In this document: piece by piece, positions 30,148 to 40,086 of the stretch
Numbering within the stretch: position 1 is the stretch's first letter
How the letters are laid out: every line of letters starts with the position of its first letter
Source: Comamonas resistens
Lineage (GTDB): Bacteria; Pseudomonadota; Gammaproteobacteria; Burkholderiales; Burkholderiaceae_C
Assembly (NCBI RefSeq): GCF_030064165.1
Contig: NZ_CP125947.1
Coordinates: 5,188,011-5,252,010, forward strand
Reading direction: 5' to 3'
DNA: 64,000 nucleotides
Made by a program: the position numbers and the translations under genes
The notes under the pieces: generated by a model
The model's input: the letters and a program-made list of their open reading frames with translations, nothing else
What the model was told of the DNA's origin: nothing
Databases searched by the model: none

Positions 30148-30975
30148 TCAGCTCTGCGCCGCAGCCTGCAGCGTGGCGCGCGTGGCGATGGCCGCTTCGC
30201 GCGCGGCCTTGGCGAAATCATCGCCCTGCCCTGCGTACAGAATGGCGCGCGAGGAATTGATGATGATGGGGCCGCCGCCGATGCGGGCCGCCTTCACCGT
30301 CGCCACGGCATCGCCGCCCTGGGCGCCCACGCCGGGGATCAGCAGCGGCAGCGTGGGGGCCACGGCGCGCACGCGCTCGATCTCATGGGGGCGCGTGGCG
30401 CCCACCACCAGACCCAGCTGGCCGTTGGTGTTCCAGGGGCCCTGGGCCAGCTTGGCCACATGCTCGAACATATGGGGGTTGCCGGGCACATCGGCCAGGG
30501 TCTGGGCCTGCAGGTCGTCGCCGCCGGGGTTGGAGGTACGGCACAGCAGAAAAGCGCCCTTGCCTTCGTACTTGAGATAGGGCGTGATCGAGTCGAAGCC
30601 CATGAAGGGCGAAAGCGTCACGGCATCAGCACCATAGCGCTCGAAGGCTTCCTTGGCGTACTGCTCGGCGGTGGAGCCGATATCGCCGCGCTTGGCGTCC
30701 AGAATCACGGGCACATGGGGCGCCACGCGGCGCATATGCTCCATCAGCTTTTCCAGCTGGTCTTCGGCGCGGTGAGCGGCAAAGTAGGCAATCTGGGGCT
30801 TGAAGCTGTTGACCAGATCATGGGTGGCATCGACGATGGCTGCACAGAAGTCGTAGATCTTGGACGCATCGCCCTTCATGGCGCCAGGAAAGCGGCTGGG
30901 TTCGGGGTCCAGACCCACGCACAGCATGGAGTCATTGCGCGTGGACGCGTCGCGCAGCATGTCGATAAAAGTCAT
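30148..30975 (-). CDS. pyrF: Orotidine 5'-phosphate decarboxylase (type 2)
   Basis: PyrF makes UMP from OMP, the last step of pyrimidine synthesis. The 275-residue protein is of the longer type 2 found in beta-proteobacteria. It opens with [13 protein letters not shown], has the catalytic [19 protein letters not shown] (Lys and Asp residues) and the phosphate loop PGVGAQGGD, with the closing [15 protein letters not shown]. The ATG at 30975 begins the family pattern. The LysR gene follows at once on the same strand. Confidence 0.96.
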   Translation of the reverse strand: MTFIDMLRDASTRNDSMLCVGLDPEPSRFPGAMKGDASKIYDFCAAIVDATHDLVNSFKPQIAYFAAHRAEDQLEKLMEHMRRVAPHVPVILDAKRGDIGSTAEQYAKEAFERYGADAVTLSPFMGFDSITPYLKYEGKGAFLLCRTSNPGGDDLQAQTLADVPGNPHMFEHVAKLAQGPWNTNGQLGLVVGATRPHEIERVRAVAPTLPLLIPGVGAQGGDAVATVKAARIGGGPIIINSSRAILYAGQGDDFAKAAREAAIATRATLQAAAQS

Positions 30976-31059
30976 AAAGCGTGATTTTAATTGCTAGCCC
31001 CTTCCAAGCCCCGCTACAGGTCTTGCGCCAAGCCGCAAAGCAGACGCACACACCAACTC

Positions 31060-31160
31060 AGTGACACCGAGGAAGCGCCGCCGCGCACCGACGGTGTCGT
31101 CCCCCTCCCGCGAAGCGAGTGAGGGGGAAGGCGCGAAGCGCCACAGGGGGAGAAAGTCAT
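31060..31160. repeat. Dispersed GC-rich repeat between pyrF and the EamA gene
   Basis: GCGCCGCCGCGC ... GTCGTCCCCCTC, then GCGAAGCGAG ... GAGGGGGAAGGCGCGAAGCGCC, the same block order as at 48965-49078 and 49972-50092. Confidence 0.75.
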
Positions 31161-31183
31161 TCCGGGGGAGATAATCCAGCCCC

Positions 31184-32083
31184 ATGCCTTCGTTCACGCC
31201 CAAACAGCTCGTTCTTCTTGTCCTGCTCACCATCGTCTGGGGTCTGAACTGGCCGGTGATGAAGCTCGGCGTGCAACATTTCCCTCCTTTGAGCTTCCGC
31301 ATGGTCAGCATGTGGATCGGCCTGCCCATACTGGCCATCTTTGTGGTCAGCAATGGGCTGCCGCTAACCATTCCGCGCAGCTACTGGGGCCAACTGGCCA
31401 AGCTCACGCTGTTCAACATGGTGCTCTGGCACTGCCTGATCATCATCGCCATCCCCACGCTCTCCAGCGGGCGCGCGGCGATTCTGGGCTACACCATGCC
31501 CATCTTCTCTGCCGTGTTCGGCAGCCTGTTCTTCAAGGACAAGCTGGGCGCGCGCGCCTGGGCCGGCGTGGGCGCCGCTTTTGCCGGCGTCCTGCTGCTG
31601 CTGTGGCATGAAGTCGGCGCCTTGGGCAGCAAGCCCCTGGGCGTGATGTTGATGCTGATTGCGGCCGCCGGCTGGGCCTGGGGCACGCAGTTGCTGCGCC
31701 GCACCGAAGCCCCCGTTCCGCTGATGACACTGTCGCTGTGGATGGTGGCCATCACCACCATGGTGCTGACCGTGCTGGCCTTTGTTTTCGAGCGAAAACA
31801 ATGGCATATGCCCGACCAGACTGCGCTGGCTGCTATCGCTTTCAATGGCATCCTGGTGCTGGGCTTTGCCCAGGCCGTGTGGTTCTATCTGGCTCGCAGC
31901 CTGCCGCCCGTGGCCTCCACGCTGAGCGTGATGATGATTCCGGTGCTCGGCGTGTTTGTGGGCGCCTGGTGGCTGGGCGAGGTCTTGCACTGGCAGGACT
32001 GGACCGCAGTCTGTCTAATGGTGGTGGCGATTGCTTCCGTGCTGTGGCCCAGCAGCCAGCCCGGAGCAAGGGCGTCCGGCTAG
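31184..32083 (+). CDS. EamA/DMT-family transporter
   Basis: A 299-residue membrane protein with ten predicted helices formed by two EamA repeats (residues about 10-140 and 155-290). The first helix has IVWGLNWPVMKLGV, the family start, and the sixth LMLIAAAGWAWGTQLLRR repeats the WG signature. The family exports metabolites, amino acids or drugs; the substrate is unknown. It is isolated: a repeat lies upstream and its stop overlaps the stop of the convergent RibD-like gene by four bases. Confidence 0.9.
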   Translation: MPSFTPKQLVLLVLLTIVWGLNWPVMKLGVQHFPPLSFRMVSMWIGLPILAIFVVSNGLPLTIPRSYWGQLAKLTLFNMVLWHCLIIIAIPTLSSGRAAILGYTMPIFSAVFGSLFFKDKLGARAWAGVGAAFAGVLLLLWHEVGALGSKPLGVMLMLIAAAGWAWGTQLLRRTEAPVPLMTLSLWMVAITTMVLTVLAFVFERKQWHMPDQTALAAIAFNGILVLGFAQAVWFYLARSLPPVASTLSVMMIPVLGVFVGAWWLGEVLHWQDWTAVCLMVVAIASVLWPSSQPGARASG

Positions 32084-32637
32084 TCCTTGCCCAGCTCGTA
32101 ACGCAGCTCGGCCATACTGGCTCCCATCTGCCGCACGGACTGCAGCGCCAGCTTGGGGCCCAGCACCCGGCGTGGGAACAGGGGCTTGCCGCTACCCAGA
32201 GTGGCCGAGCCGATCTGCACGATCACCTCATCCAGCAGGCCTGCATCGTAAAACTGCCCTGCCAGATCGCCACCGCCCACGATCCAGATATTCTTGCCTG
32301 CCGCCGCCCGCTTCATCTGCGCCCAGACGGGCCCCACGGCACCGCTGGCAAAGCGCACGTCGGCACCTTCGATCAGGGGCAGTTTTCGGCTGGAAAAGAC
32401 CCACGCCGGCTGGGTATAGGGCCAGGCAGCCCCCGTCTCCTTCAGAACGACCTCGGCATTGCGCAGCATCCATTCATAGGTTGCCGAGCCCATGGCCAGG
32501 GCTCCGACCTCTGCGATGAAAGCCGGGTAGCTGGATTCGTTCAGGCTGGACAGGGGAAAGAGCCAGTCCAGGGAGTCATCCTCGGTGGCGAGAAAGCCGT
32601 CCAGGCTGGTAGCGGTGTAGTACTGGGTCTTGCTCAT
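32080..32637 (-). CDS. RibD C-terminal domain / dihydrofolate reductase-like protein
   Basis: A 185-residue protein of the RibD_C superfamily (DHFR fold). It shows YYTATSLDGFLATEDDSLDWLF, GSATYEWML, WVFSSRKLP, IWIVGGGDLAGQFYDAGLLDEVIVQIG and LGSGKPLFP. Stand-alone members are putative NADPH-dependent reductases of unknown substrate; the riboflavin-pathway deaminase half is absent. The start at 32637 precedes the conserved strand. It is convergent with the EamA gene. Confidence 0.9.
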   Translation of the reverse strand: MSKTQYYTATSLDGFLATEDDSLDWLFPLSSLNESSYPAFIAEVGALAMGSATYEWMLRNAEVVLKETGAAWPYTQPAWVFSSRKLPLIEGADVRFASGAVGPVWAQMKRAAAGKNIWIVGGGDLAGQFYDAGLLDEVIVQIGSATLGSGKPLFPRRVLGPKLALQSVRQMGASMAELRYELGKD

Positions 32638-32692
32638 GGCCCCTAGTTTGCCGCAGCCAGCTTCTCTTACACCCGGGCATAGAGCCAAACAG

Positions 32693-32734
32693 CCTCAAGC
32701 TCTTACACAGCAAGCGCTAACAGCTACAAAAACA
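32693..32734. repeat. AGCGCT-family repeat
   Basis: On the minus strand GTTTTTGTAGCTGTTAGCGC continues into CTTGCTGTGTAAGAG and AGGC. It closely fits the family consensus start TTTTTGATAGCTG-TAGCGCTTG. It lies next to the TerC terminator. Confidence 0.6.
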
Positions 32735-32764
32735 AAAGCGCACCGTGAACCCACGGTGCGCTTT
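32735..32764 (-). terminator. Terminator of the second TerC gene
   Basis: GCGCACCGTG and CACGGTGCGC pair around four bases. Leftward it is followed by TTTTGTTTTTG. Confidence 0.9.
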
Positions 32765-32787
32765 GACGTCAGCAGCTTTTGAAAGGC

Positions 32788-33480
32788 TTAGGCCGCAACC
32801 ACTTCCTTCTTGGCGGAACGCGCCTGCATGAACTTGCCCAGACCGACCACCAGCACGGCACCAGCCGCAGCGGCAGCGTAGTGCAGCCAGGGATGTGCCA
32901 CGGCGTAGCCATGCAGCAGGTTGTCGTTGACGATGGTCTCGCCGCCCACCCAGCCGATCAGCGCCGCGCCCAGCGTGACGATGACGGGGAAGCGCTCCAT
33001 GAGCTTGATCATCAGCGTGGAGCCAAAGATCACCAGGGGAATGGAGATGGCCAGACCCAGGATCAGCAGCACCATATTGCCCTGGGCGGTGGCGGCCACG
33101 GCAATCACGTTGTCCAGGCTCATCACCAGGTCGGCAATCAGGATGGTGCGTATGGCAGCCATCATGGAGCCGTGGCCCTTGGACTCGCCTTCGCCGTCTT
33201 CGTCGCCGGTCAGCAGTTGATAGCCGATCCACAGCAGCAGGCAGCCGCCCACGACCTGCAGGAAGGAGAGTTCGAGCAGCTTGGCAGCGACCACGGTCAG
33301 CACGATACGCAGCACCACGGCGGCGCCGGAGCCGAACATGATGGCTTTCTTTTGCTGTTCAGGGGGGAGGGAGCGCGCGGCCAGTGCGATGACCACGGCG
33401 TTGTCGCCGGAGAGGATGATGTTGATCCAGATGATCTTCACCAGGCCGATCCAGAAATCGGCGCTATTGAGCATTTCCAT
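32788..33480 (-). CDS. TerC family integral membrane protein (second paralogue)
   Basis: A 230-residue protein with about seven helices and the TerC motifs INIILSGDNAVVIALAARSLPPEQ and IADLVMSLDNVIAVAATAQGN. It shares order and spacing of motifs with the 11643-12398 gene but has a His/Ala-rich end and lacks the riboswitch leader. It is probably a metal-linked exporter of the Alx/YkoY family. The start at 33480 has GTGGAGT upstream. It lies behind sucCD on the same strand, with a hairpin (33503-33531) between. Confidence 0.92.
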   Translation of the reverse strand: MEMLNSADFWIGLVKIIWINIILSGDNAVVIALAARSLPPEQQKKAIMFGSGAAVVLRIVLTVVAAKLLELSFLQVVGGCLLLWIGYQLLTGDEDGEGESKGHGSMMAAIRTILIADLVMSLDNVIAVAATAQGNMVLLILGLAISIPLVIFGSTLMIKLMERFPVIVTLGAALIGWVGGETIVNDNLLHGYAVAHPWLHYAAAAAGAVLVVGLGKFMQARSAKKEVVAA

Positions 33481-33502
33481 GATGACTCCACTGTTTTGAA
33501 TA

Positions 33503-33531
33503 CGAAAGCGCCGCATTGCGCGGCGCTTTCT
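33503..33531 (-). terminator. Probable terminator of sucCD
   Basis: GAAAGCGCCGC and GCGGCGCTTTC form an 11-bp stem around a short loop. It lies between the sucD stop and the TerC start. The T run after it is weak (CTTTCGTATTC), so some read-through into TerC is possible. Confidence 0.6.
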
Positions 33532-33625
33532 TTTAAGAGTGGAGGCAGTGTAGGGCGCGAAGCCCGTTTTGCCAGTTCGTAATACTGCGTAAATTCAACG
33601 CGGTATCACGAACTTTTGCACGGGC

Positions 33626-34525
33626 TTACTTCTTCAGCAGGCCTTGCAGCAAACGACCCATTTCGGAAGGGTTGCGGGTGATGGTGAAGCCGCACTCTTC
33701 CATGATGGCCAGCTTGGCGTCAGCCGTGTCGGCACCGCCGGAGATCAGGGCACCTGCGTGGCCCATGCGCTTGCCGGGAGGCGCAGTCACGCCGGCGATG
33801 AAGCCCACGATAGGCTTCTTCATGTTGGCCTTGCACCACTGGGCGGCTTCGGCTTCGTCGGGACCGCCGATTTCACCGATCATGATCACGGCATCGGTGT
33901 CGGGATCGTCGTTGAAAGCGCGCATCACGTCGATGTGCTTCAGACCGTTGATGGGGTCGCCACCGATACCGACGGCGGAGGACTGGCCAATGCCCAGTTC
34001 GGTCAGCTGAGCCACGGCTTCGTAAGTCAGCGTGCCGGAACGGGACACCACGCCCACGCGGCCCTTCTTGTGGATGTGACCGGGCATGATGCCGATCTTG
34101 ATTTCGTCAGGCGTGATCAGACCGGGGCAGTTGGGGCCCAGCAGCAGGGTCTTCTTGCCGCCGGCAGCTTCCTTGGCCTTCATCTTGTTGCGCACTTCCA
34201 GCATGTCGCGAACGGGGATGCCTTCGGTGATGCAGATGGCCAGGTCCAGGTCGGCTTCAACCGCTTCCCAGATGGCGGCAGCTGCGCCTGCGGGAGGCAC
34301 GTAGATCACGGATACGGTCGCGCCGGTTTCCTTGGCAGCGTCCTTGACGGAACCGAAGATTGGGATGTCGAAAATCTTTTCGCCAGCCTTCTTGGGGTTC
34401 ACGCCTGCCACGAAGCAGTTCTTGCCGTTCGCGTATTCCTGGCACTTTTCAGTGTGGAACTGACCGGTCTTGCCAGTAATACCCTGGGTGATGACCTTGG
34501 TGTCTTTGTTGATAAAGATCGACAT
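33626..34525 (-). CDS. sucD: Succinyl-CoA synthetase alpha subunit
   Basis: The 299-residue alpha subunit joins CoA and carries the phosphohistidine of the TCA-cycle step succinyl-CoA to succinate plus ATP/GTP. It has the CoA-binding Rossmann start (KVITQGITGKTGQFHTEKC), LLGPNCPGLITPDEIKIGIMPG, and the active His in GKRMGHAGALISGG. It follows sucC after a 20-base gap, forming an operon. The hairpin at 33503-33531 ends it. Confidence 0.97.
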   Translation of the reverse strand: MSIFINKDTKVITQGITGKTGQFHTEKCQEYANGKNCFVAGVNPKKAGEKIFDIPIFGSVKDAAKETGATVSVIYVPPAGAAAAIWEAVEADLDLAICITEGIPVRDMLEVRNKMKAKEAAGGKKTLLLGPNCPGLITPDEIKIGIMPGHIHKKGRVGVVSRSGTLTYEAVAQLTELGIGQSSAVGIGGDPINGLKHIDVMRAFNDDPDTDAVIMIGEIGGPDEAEAAQWCKANMKKPIVGFIAGVTAPPGKRMGHAGALISGGADTADAKLAIMEECGFTITRNPSEMGRLLQGLLKK

Positions 34526-34545
34526 GTTTCTATCTCCGGGGCGTA

Positions 34546-35706
<1,161 letters not shown>

Positions 35707-36177
35707 GACTTTGTCTCTCTGAACTGAGGGGAAATACCCGTCTGCTACGGACTCTGATGGTCAGGCGAGACGGATCGTATGACATGGCTGGCAGAAATGT
35801 ACCATGTTGCACCGCGCAAAACGACACCTCAATATGCGCAGAATCCACAATTTCAAGCATCTTTTTCATCCCCATCTGCCAGCCGCAATGCCTTGATATC
35901 GTTGAAAAATTTACGCCTACATGATATTTTTTCTTCTCGCAACTTTCTTATGTCTTATATAAAACCTGGCGCAAGCTTGGTGCAAGCTCCGGCGGCGTGA
36001 GAAGAACCGTCGCCAAGACGACAAAGATTGGCCTATTTGCAGGGCATTTGCCTAAAAAACAGGCTGCACACATCCGCCATCAGATTCAAGGACAATCAAC
36101 GCCCGGAAAGCGGCAATGGTGCCGCAGGCAGCGGCATATACCAAGACATGCGCGCGCCGGTGCAGGAGAGAAATGCA
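35707..36177. other. Intergenic region between divergent sucC and argC
   Basis: No ORF here looks coding. The segment 35820-35990 is clearly AT-richer than the rest of the window (for example TTATATAAAACC near 35955) and is the likely site of the divergent promoters. I see no further repeat or operator I would name. Confidence 0.5.
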
Positions 36178-37110
36178 ATGGCAAAAGTCTTTATCGACGG
36201 TGAAGCAGGAACCACAGGTCTGCAGATCCGTGATCGTCTGGTCGATTTTGCAGGGGTGGAGCTGGTCAGCATTGACCCCGCACTGCGCAAGGACCCGGCT
36301 GCCAAACGCGCCCTGATTGCCGGTGTGGATCTGGTCATCCTCTGCCTGCACGACGATGCCGCCCGCGAAACCGCCGCCATGGTGAACGCCATCACCGCAG
36401 AAACCGGCCGCGCCGTCAAGATCATCGATGCCTCCACCGCGCACCGCACGGCCCCCGACTGGGTCTATGGCTTCCCCGAGCTGCGCGCCGGCCAGCTCGA
36501 AGCCGTGAAGAACGCCACCCGCGTCTCCAACCCCGGCTGCTACGCCACGGGTGCCATCGCCCTGCTGGCACCGCTGGTGGCTGCCGGTCTGATCCCTGCC
36601 GACTACCCCGTGAGCCTGCCTTCCGTGTCTGGCTACACCGGCGGCGGCCGTCCCATGATAGAAGCCTATGAAGCCGGCTCTGCCGCGCCTTACGAAGCCT
36701 ATGCCCTGGGTCTGTCGCACAAGCACATTCCCGAAATCCTGCACTACACGGGCATGACCCGCCGCCCCGTGTTCATCCCCGCCGTGAGCAACTTTGCCCA
36801 GGGCATGCTGGTGCAGCTGCCTCTGCACCTGGACCTGCTGCCCGGCGCGCCCAAGGCTGCCGACCTGCATGACGCACTGGCCAGCCACTACGCCCGGACC
36901 AATACGCCTGCCAACTGGGTCAGCGTGTTGCCGCCTACCGATGACAACAAGCTGGCGGCCGATACCCTGGCCAATACCAACAAGCTGGAACTGCGCGTAT
37001 TTGCCAACGAGCAGTACCGCCAGGCCGTGCTGATTGCCCGCCTGGACAATCTGGGCAAGGGTGCCAGCGGCGCTGCCGTGCAGAACCTGCAGATCATGCT
37101 CGGCCTGTAA
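36178..37110 (+). CDS. argC: N-acetyl-gamma-glutamyl-phosphate reductase, short (type 2) form
   Basis: ArgC reduces N-acetylglutamyl phosphate with NADPH in arginine synthesis. The 310-residue protein is the shorter type 2. It opens [21 protein letters not shown] (nucleotide-binding loop), has the catalytic Cys in [17 protein letters not shown], and [15 protein letters not shown] and [10 protein letters not shown] near the substrate. The start at 36178 has CAGGAGAG upstream. No other arg genes adjoin. A two-way terminator follows. Confidence 0.95.
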   Translation: MAKVFIDGEAGTTGLQIRDRLVDFAGVELVSIDPALRKDPAAKRALIAGVDLVILCLHDDAARETAAMVNAITAETGRAVKIIDASTAHRTAPDWVYGFPELRAGQLEAVKNATRVSNPGCYATGAIALLAPLVAAGLIPADYPVSLPSVSGYTGGGRPMIEAYEAGSAAPYEAYALGLSHKHIPEILHYTGMTRRPVFIPAVSNFAQGMLVQLPLHLDLLPGAPKAADLHDALASHYARTNTPANWVSVLPPTDDNKLAADTLANTNKLELRVFANEQYRQAVLIARLDNLGKGASGAAVQNLQIMLGL

Positions 37111-37127
37111 GCCCTGCCCCGCTCCCG

Positions 37128-37154
37128 AAAAAACGGCCCTGGTGGCCGTTTTTT
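37128..37154. terminator. Terminator of argC
   Basis: AAAACGGCC and GGCCGTTTT pair around five bases, with A run before and T run after. Confidence 0.9.
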
Positions 37155-37210
37155 GCTTTCTATGTCTTGGTGAAAATCGCATAAGAAATTAATTTTTCAT
37201 GTTTTCATAT

Positions 37211-37225
37211 TTTTGAAATTCAAAA
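37211..37225. promoter_or_regulatory. 15-bp palindrome upstream of the ACS-family permease
   Basis: TTTTGAA-A-TTCAAAA in an AT-rich patch, about 230 bases before the permease start. A possible regulator site. Nothing else was recognised in 37160-37320. Confidence 0.35.
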
Positions 37226-37329
37226 TTCTTGCTTTGTCCAGACGGAAAAGCACCGGCTGTGCTTTGCACAAGCCACTTCTATAGTCGCCCCATCTGAGCT
37301 GTACCTGCCAGAGCCTTTCCCGGCCTTGT

Positions 37330-37365
37330 GATGCCGGCCGCGCCCGACCCCGGCGCGGCGGCATC
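37330..37365 (+). promoter_or_regulatory. Strong stem-loop in the permease leader
   Basis: GATGCCG(G)CCGCGCC and GGCGCGGCGGCATC pair over 14 bases with one bulged G. It lies about 88 bases before the start codon and has no T run, so it is more likely a leader structure than a terminator. Confidence 0.45.
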
Positions 37366-37452
37366 CGCGCAGGCAGCAGTGGATGCGCGGAGCTGCTACC
37401 CCTGCTCTCGTAGCCGTTCTCAGTCCCACTGTTGTACGAAAGCGAGGAAACC

Positions 37453-38796
37453 ATGTCTTCCATTCCCGTCTCGGCGGCGCACAGCGATGTCAGCACCGTG
37501 CAGGAGCGCGACATCACCTTTGGCCGCATCATCTGGCGGCTGATTCCGTTTCTCACCCTGATCTGGTTTCTGGCCTGGGTAGACCGTGTCAACGTCGGCT
37601 TTGCCAAGCTGACCATGATGAGCGACCTGCAGTGGTCCGATGCCGTCTATGGCGCAGGGGCCGGCATCTTCTTTATCGGCTATTTCTTCTTTGAAGTCCC
37701 CAGCAATCTGCTGCTGCACAAATTCGGGGCCAAGAAGACCATCATGCGCATCACCATAGGCTGGGGCGTGACCGGCATCCTCATGGCCTGGGTGCAGACG
37801 CCGATGCAGTTCTATGTGCTGCGTTTCTTGATGGGCGCTTTCGAAGCCGGCCTGCAGCCCGGCGTGATCCTCTATCTGACCTACTGGCTGCCGGCGCACC
37901 GCCGCGGCAAAGCCCTGGCGTTCTTTGTCTCGGCGTCGGCCCTGTCGCTGATGCTGGGCAGCCCGATCGCCGCCTATCTGATGGAAACCTTCCACGGCGT
38001 GGCCAATCATGCGGGCTGGCAATGGCTGTTCATCATCGAAGGCATTCCGTCCGTTCTCGCAGGCATTGCTGCCTACTTTCTGCTCAGCGACACGCCGGCC
38101 AAGGCCCCCTGGCTCAGCGCCCGTGAAAAGCAGCATGTGGCCGAAGAGCTCAAGGCCGAGGAAGCCTCTTTGGGCCAACGCGAGCACAGCTTCTGGGCCT
38201 CCATGCGCAACCCTCGCGTGCTGATGCTGATCCTGATCTTCTTCTGCATCGTGGCCGGCAACTCCACGCTGGTGTTCTACGGGCCCAGCATCGTCAAATC
38301 CGTGGGCATTACCGACCTCAAGACCTTGGGCTGGGTCATGTCCCTAATCTACGCCTGTGGCTGGATAGGCATGGTGGGCAACGGCTGGCTGTCCGATCGC
38401 AAAAAGGAAGTGCGCTGGCACACGGCGATTGCCGCCGCCATGGGCGCTGTCGGGCTGGTGCTGACGGCCTTGTTCCTGCAGCAGGGCAATGTGACCGGCG
38501 TTGTCACGTCTCTGGCTCTGTCATCGCTGGGCACCATGGGTTCCATCCCCGTGTACTGGCAGATCCCCAACCGTTTCCTCTCGGCCACGGCCCTGGTCGT
38601 GGGCCTGGCGGTCATCAACTCCGCTGCCAATCTGGCCGGCTACTTCTCGCCGCAGTTGCTGGGTCTGCTCAAGTCCAGCAGCGGCTCGTATGCGCCAGGC
38701 CTGCTCATCATCGCCGCCGTGGAGTTCTGCGCCGCCGTTCTGGTGCTGCTGTTCGTGAAGCGCGACAGCGCCGAGATCGCCAGACAGCATCCGTGA
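37453..38796 (+). CDS. MFS transporter, anion:cation symporter (ACS) family
   Basis: A 447-residue permease with 12 helices. The ACS hallmarks are FLAWVDRVNVGFAKLTM in helix 1, GYFFFEVPSNLLLHKFGAKK with the loop 2-3 signature, and RFLMGAFEAGLQPGVILYLTYWLPAHRRGKALAFF. Members carry organic anions such as phthalate, tartrate, glucarate or hydroxyphenylacetate; the substrate is not identifiable here. The start at 37453 has GAGGAAA six bases upstream. A stem-loop and a palindrome precede it. No catabolic genes lie alongside. Confidence 0.93.
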   Translation: MSSIPVSAAHSDVSTVQERDITFGRIIWRLIPFLTLIWFLAWVDRVNVGFAKLTMMSDLQWSDAVYGAGAGIFFIGYFFFEVPSNLLLHKFGAKKTIMRITIGWGVTGILMAWVQTPMQFYVLRFLMGAFEAGLQPGVILYLTYWLPAHRRGKALAFFVSASALSLMLGSPIAAYLMETFHGVANHAGWQWLFIIEGIPSVLAGIAAYFLLSDTPAKAPWLSAREKQHVAEELKAEEASLGQREHSFWASMRNPRVLMLILIFFCIVAGNSTLVFYGPSIVKSVGITDLKTLGWVMSLIYACGWIGMVGNGWLSDRKKEVRWHTAIAAAMGAVGLVLTALFLQQGNVTGVVTSLALSSLGTMGSIPVYWQIPNRFLSATALVVGLAVINSAANLAGYFSPQLLGLLKSSSGSYAPGLLIIAAVEFCAAVLVLLFVKRDSAEIARQHP

Positions 38797-38822
38797 CCCA
38801 TAGGCCGCAGGCCAGATGCAAT

Positions 38823-38900
38823 ATGCGCAAGCAGTTCCACGACAACGATGACAATATGTACGGCATGACCGTCAACGGCAGAGTGCCGGGCCGCACATAA
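38823..38900 (+). CDS. Possible 25-residue small protein
   Basis: ATG at 38823 to TAA at 38900 reads MRKQFHDNDDNMYGMTVNGR then VPGRT, a polar, Asp/Asn-rich peptide. A weak AGGCCAG lies upstream. It sits between the permease stop and a terminator, so it would be on the permease transcript. No family is recognised and it may be chance. Confidence 0.2.
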   Translation: MRKQFHDNDDNMYGMTVNGRVPGRT

Positions 38901-38924
38901 CGCAGCCCTCGCCCTTACCCTCCA

Positions 38925-38948
38925 AAGCCGCAGGTCTGCGGCTTTTTT
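38925..38948 (+). terminator. Intrinsic terminator after the permease
   Basis: AAGCCGC and GCGGCTT pair around a six-base loop and are followed by TTTTT. Confidence 0.85.
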
Positions 38949-39026
38949 CATCGCCGGGCCGAAAAACTCCCTCCTGGAGGGGCCGCGACCACACGCAGTG
39001 GGGAGCGTGGGGTGTCATTTTTCATG
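38949..39026. repeat. Flank-type copy of the GC-rich dispersed repeat
   Basis: CATCGCCGGGCC, TCCCTCCTGGAGGGGCCGCG and CCACACGCAGTGGGGAGCG in the same order as at 13075-13176, again directly behind a terminator. The rest of the gap to 39150 shows nothing I can name. Confidence 0.65.
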
Positions 39027-39150
39027 TCTGTGTTCATCAATTTCGCAGCAGCCTGCGCAGCATCTACAAGGGTTACATGGCAGTTATTGTGAATTTTTCA
39101 GATAGGACTAGCGTGAACAGCTACTGCTTCGGTAGCAGGAACGGCTGCGC

Positions 39151-40086
39151 ATGAACGCAGCCGCCGCGCAAAAGGCCACGGCCATCGGCCTGATCGCCGT
39201 GCTCTGCTGGAGCTGCACCATAGGCCTGATGCGCGCCGTGGCCGAGCCGCTGGGTGCCGTGGGCGGTGCAGCCAGCCTCTACACCATGGCCGCACTGTGC
39301 ATTGCCGTGGTGCGTGGGCGCAAAGGCTGGCGCGAGCTGGCCCGCTGGCGCAGCATGCACCCCGTCTACCTCTGGGGCTGCGGCGCGCTGTTCGTGGTCT
39401 ACGAGATCTGCCTGTCCGTGGCCGTGGGCCTGGCCGACGATCGCAGCCAGGCCATGGAGATCGGCGTCATCAACTACCTCTGGCCCAGTCTCACCATCGC
39501 CTTCGCCGTGCTCTGGGGCCAGCAGCATGCGCGCTGGTGGCTGTGGCCCGGCCTGCTGATCTGCCTGTGGGGCCTGGCGCGTGTGCTGGGCGGCGAAAGC
39601 TTCAGCCTGTCCACGCTCTGGCTGCATGTCCAGGGCAACCCTGCGGCCTATGGCATGGCCTTTGCCGCTGCCTTGCTCTGGCCCAGCTATTCCCTGCTGG
39701 CACGCCGCTATGGTGCGGGCTTCAACGCCGTCGGCCTGTTCGTGACCTGGACGGCCATCGCGCTTTGGCTGCAATGGCTACGGCAGGATGCTGCGCCCAT
39801 GCAATGGCCGGGCTCCACCGCGCTGCAACTGTTTCTGGCCGGGGCGCTGACGGCCCTGGGCTATAGCTGCTGGGAACATGGCATACAGCATGGCAAGCTG
39901 GCCGTGCTGGCCGCGGCCTCATATTTCACGCCCGTGCTGTCGGCACTCACGGCCAGCCTGCTGCTGCAGGTACTGCCCGGCTGGAGCTTCTGGCAGGGCG
40001 TGGTTCTGGTCACTCTGGGATCGCTGATCTGCTGGTGGGCCACAAGAGCCCCGACGACGGAAAGGTCCGAACATGGAGCTGGATGA
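39151..40086 (+). CDS. EamA-family exporter, YddG-like
   Basis: A 311-residue protein with ten predicted helices. The opening AIGLIAVLCWSCTIGLMRAVAEPLGAVGGAA and the segment YEICLSVAVGLADDRSQAMEIGVINYLWPSLTI match YddG, an inner-membrane exporter of aromatic amino acids and related compounds. The substrate of this copy is inferred only. The ATG at 39151 follows CAGGAAC. Its end overlaps the start of the MgtC/DUF4010 gene by 14 bases, so the two form an operon. Confidence 0.9.
   Translation: MNAAAAQKATAIGLIAVLCWSCTIGLMRAVAEPLGAVGGAASLYTMAALCIAVVRGRKGWRELARWRSMHPVYLWGCGALFVVYEICLSVAVGLADDRSQAMEIGVINYLWPSLTIAFAVLWGQQHARWWLWPGLLICLWGLARVLGGESFSLSTLWLHVQGNPAAYGMAFAAALLWPSYSLLARRYGAGFNAVGLFVTWTAIALWLQWLRQDAAPMQWPGSTALQLFLAGALTALGYSCWEHGIQHGKLAVLAAASYFTPVLSALTASLLLQVLPGWSFWQGVVLVTLGSLICWWATRAPTTERSEHGAG

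Noticed and set aside
33503..33531. A second metal riboswitch before the other TerC gene
   Set aside because: Only one simple hairpin is present and none of the yybP-ykoY blocks can be found.
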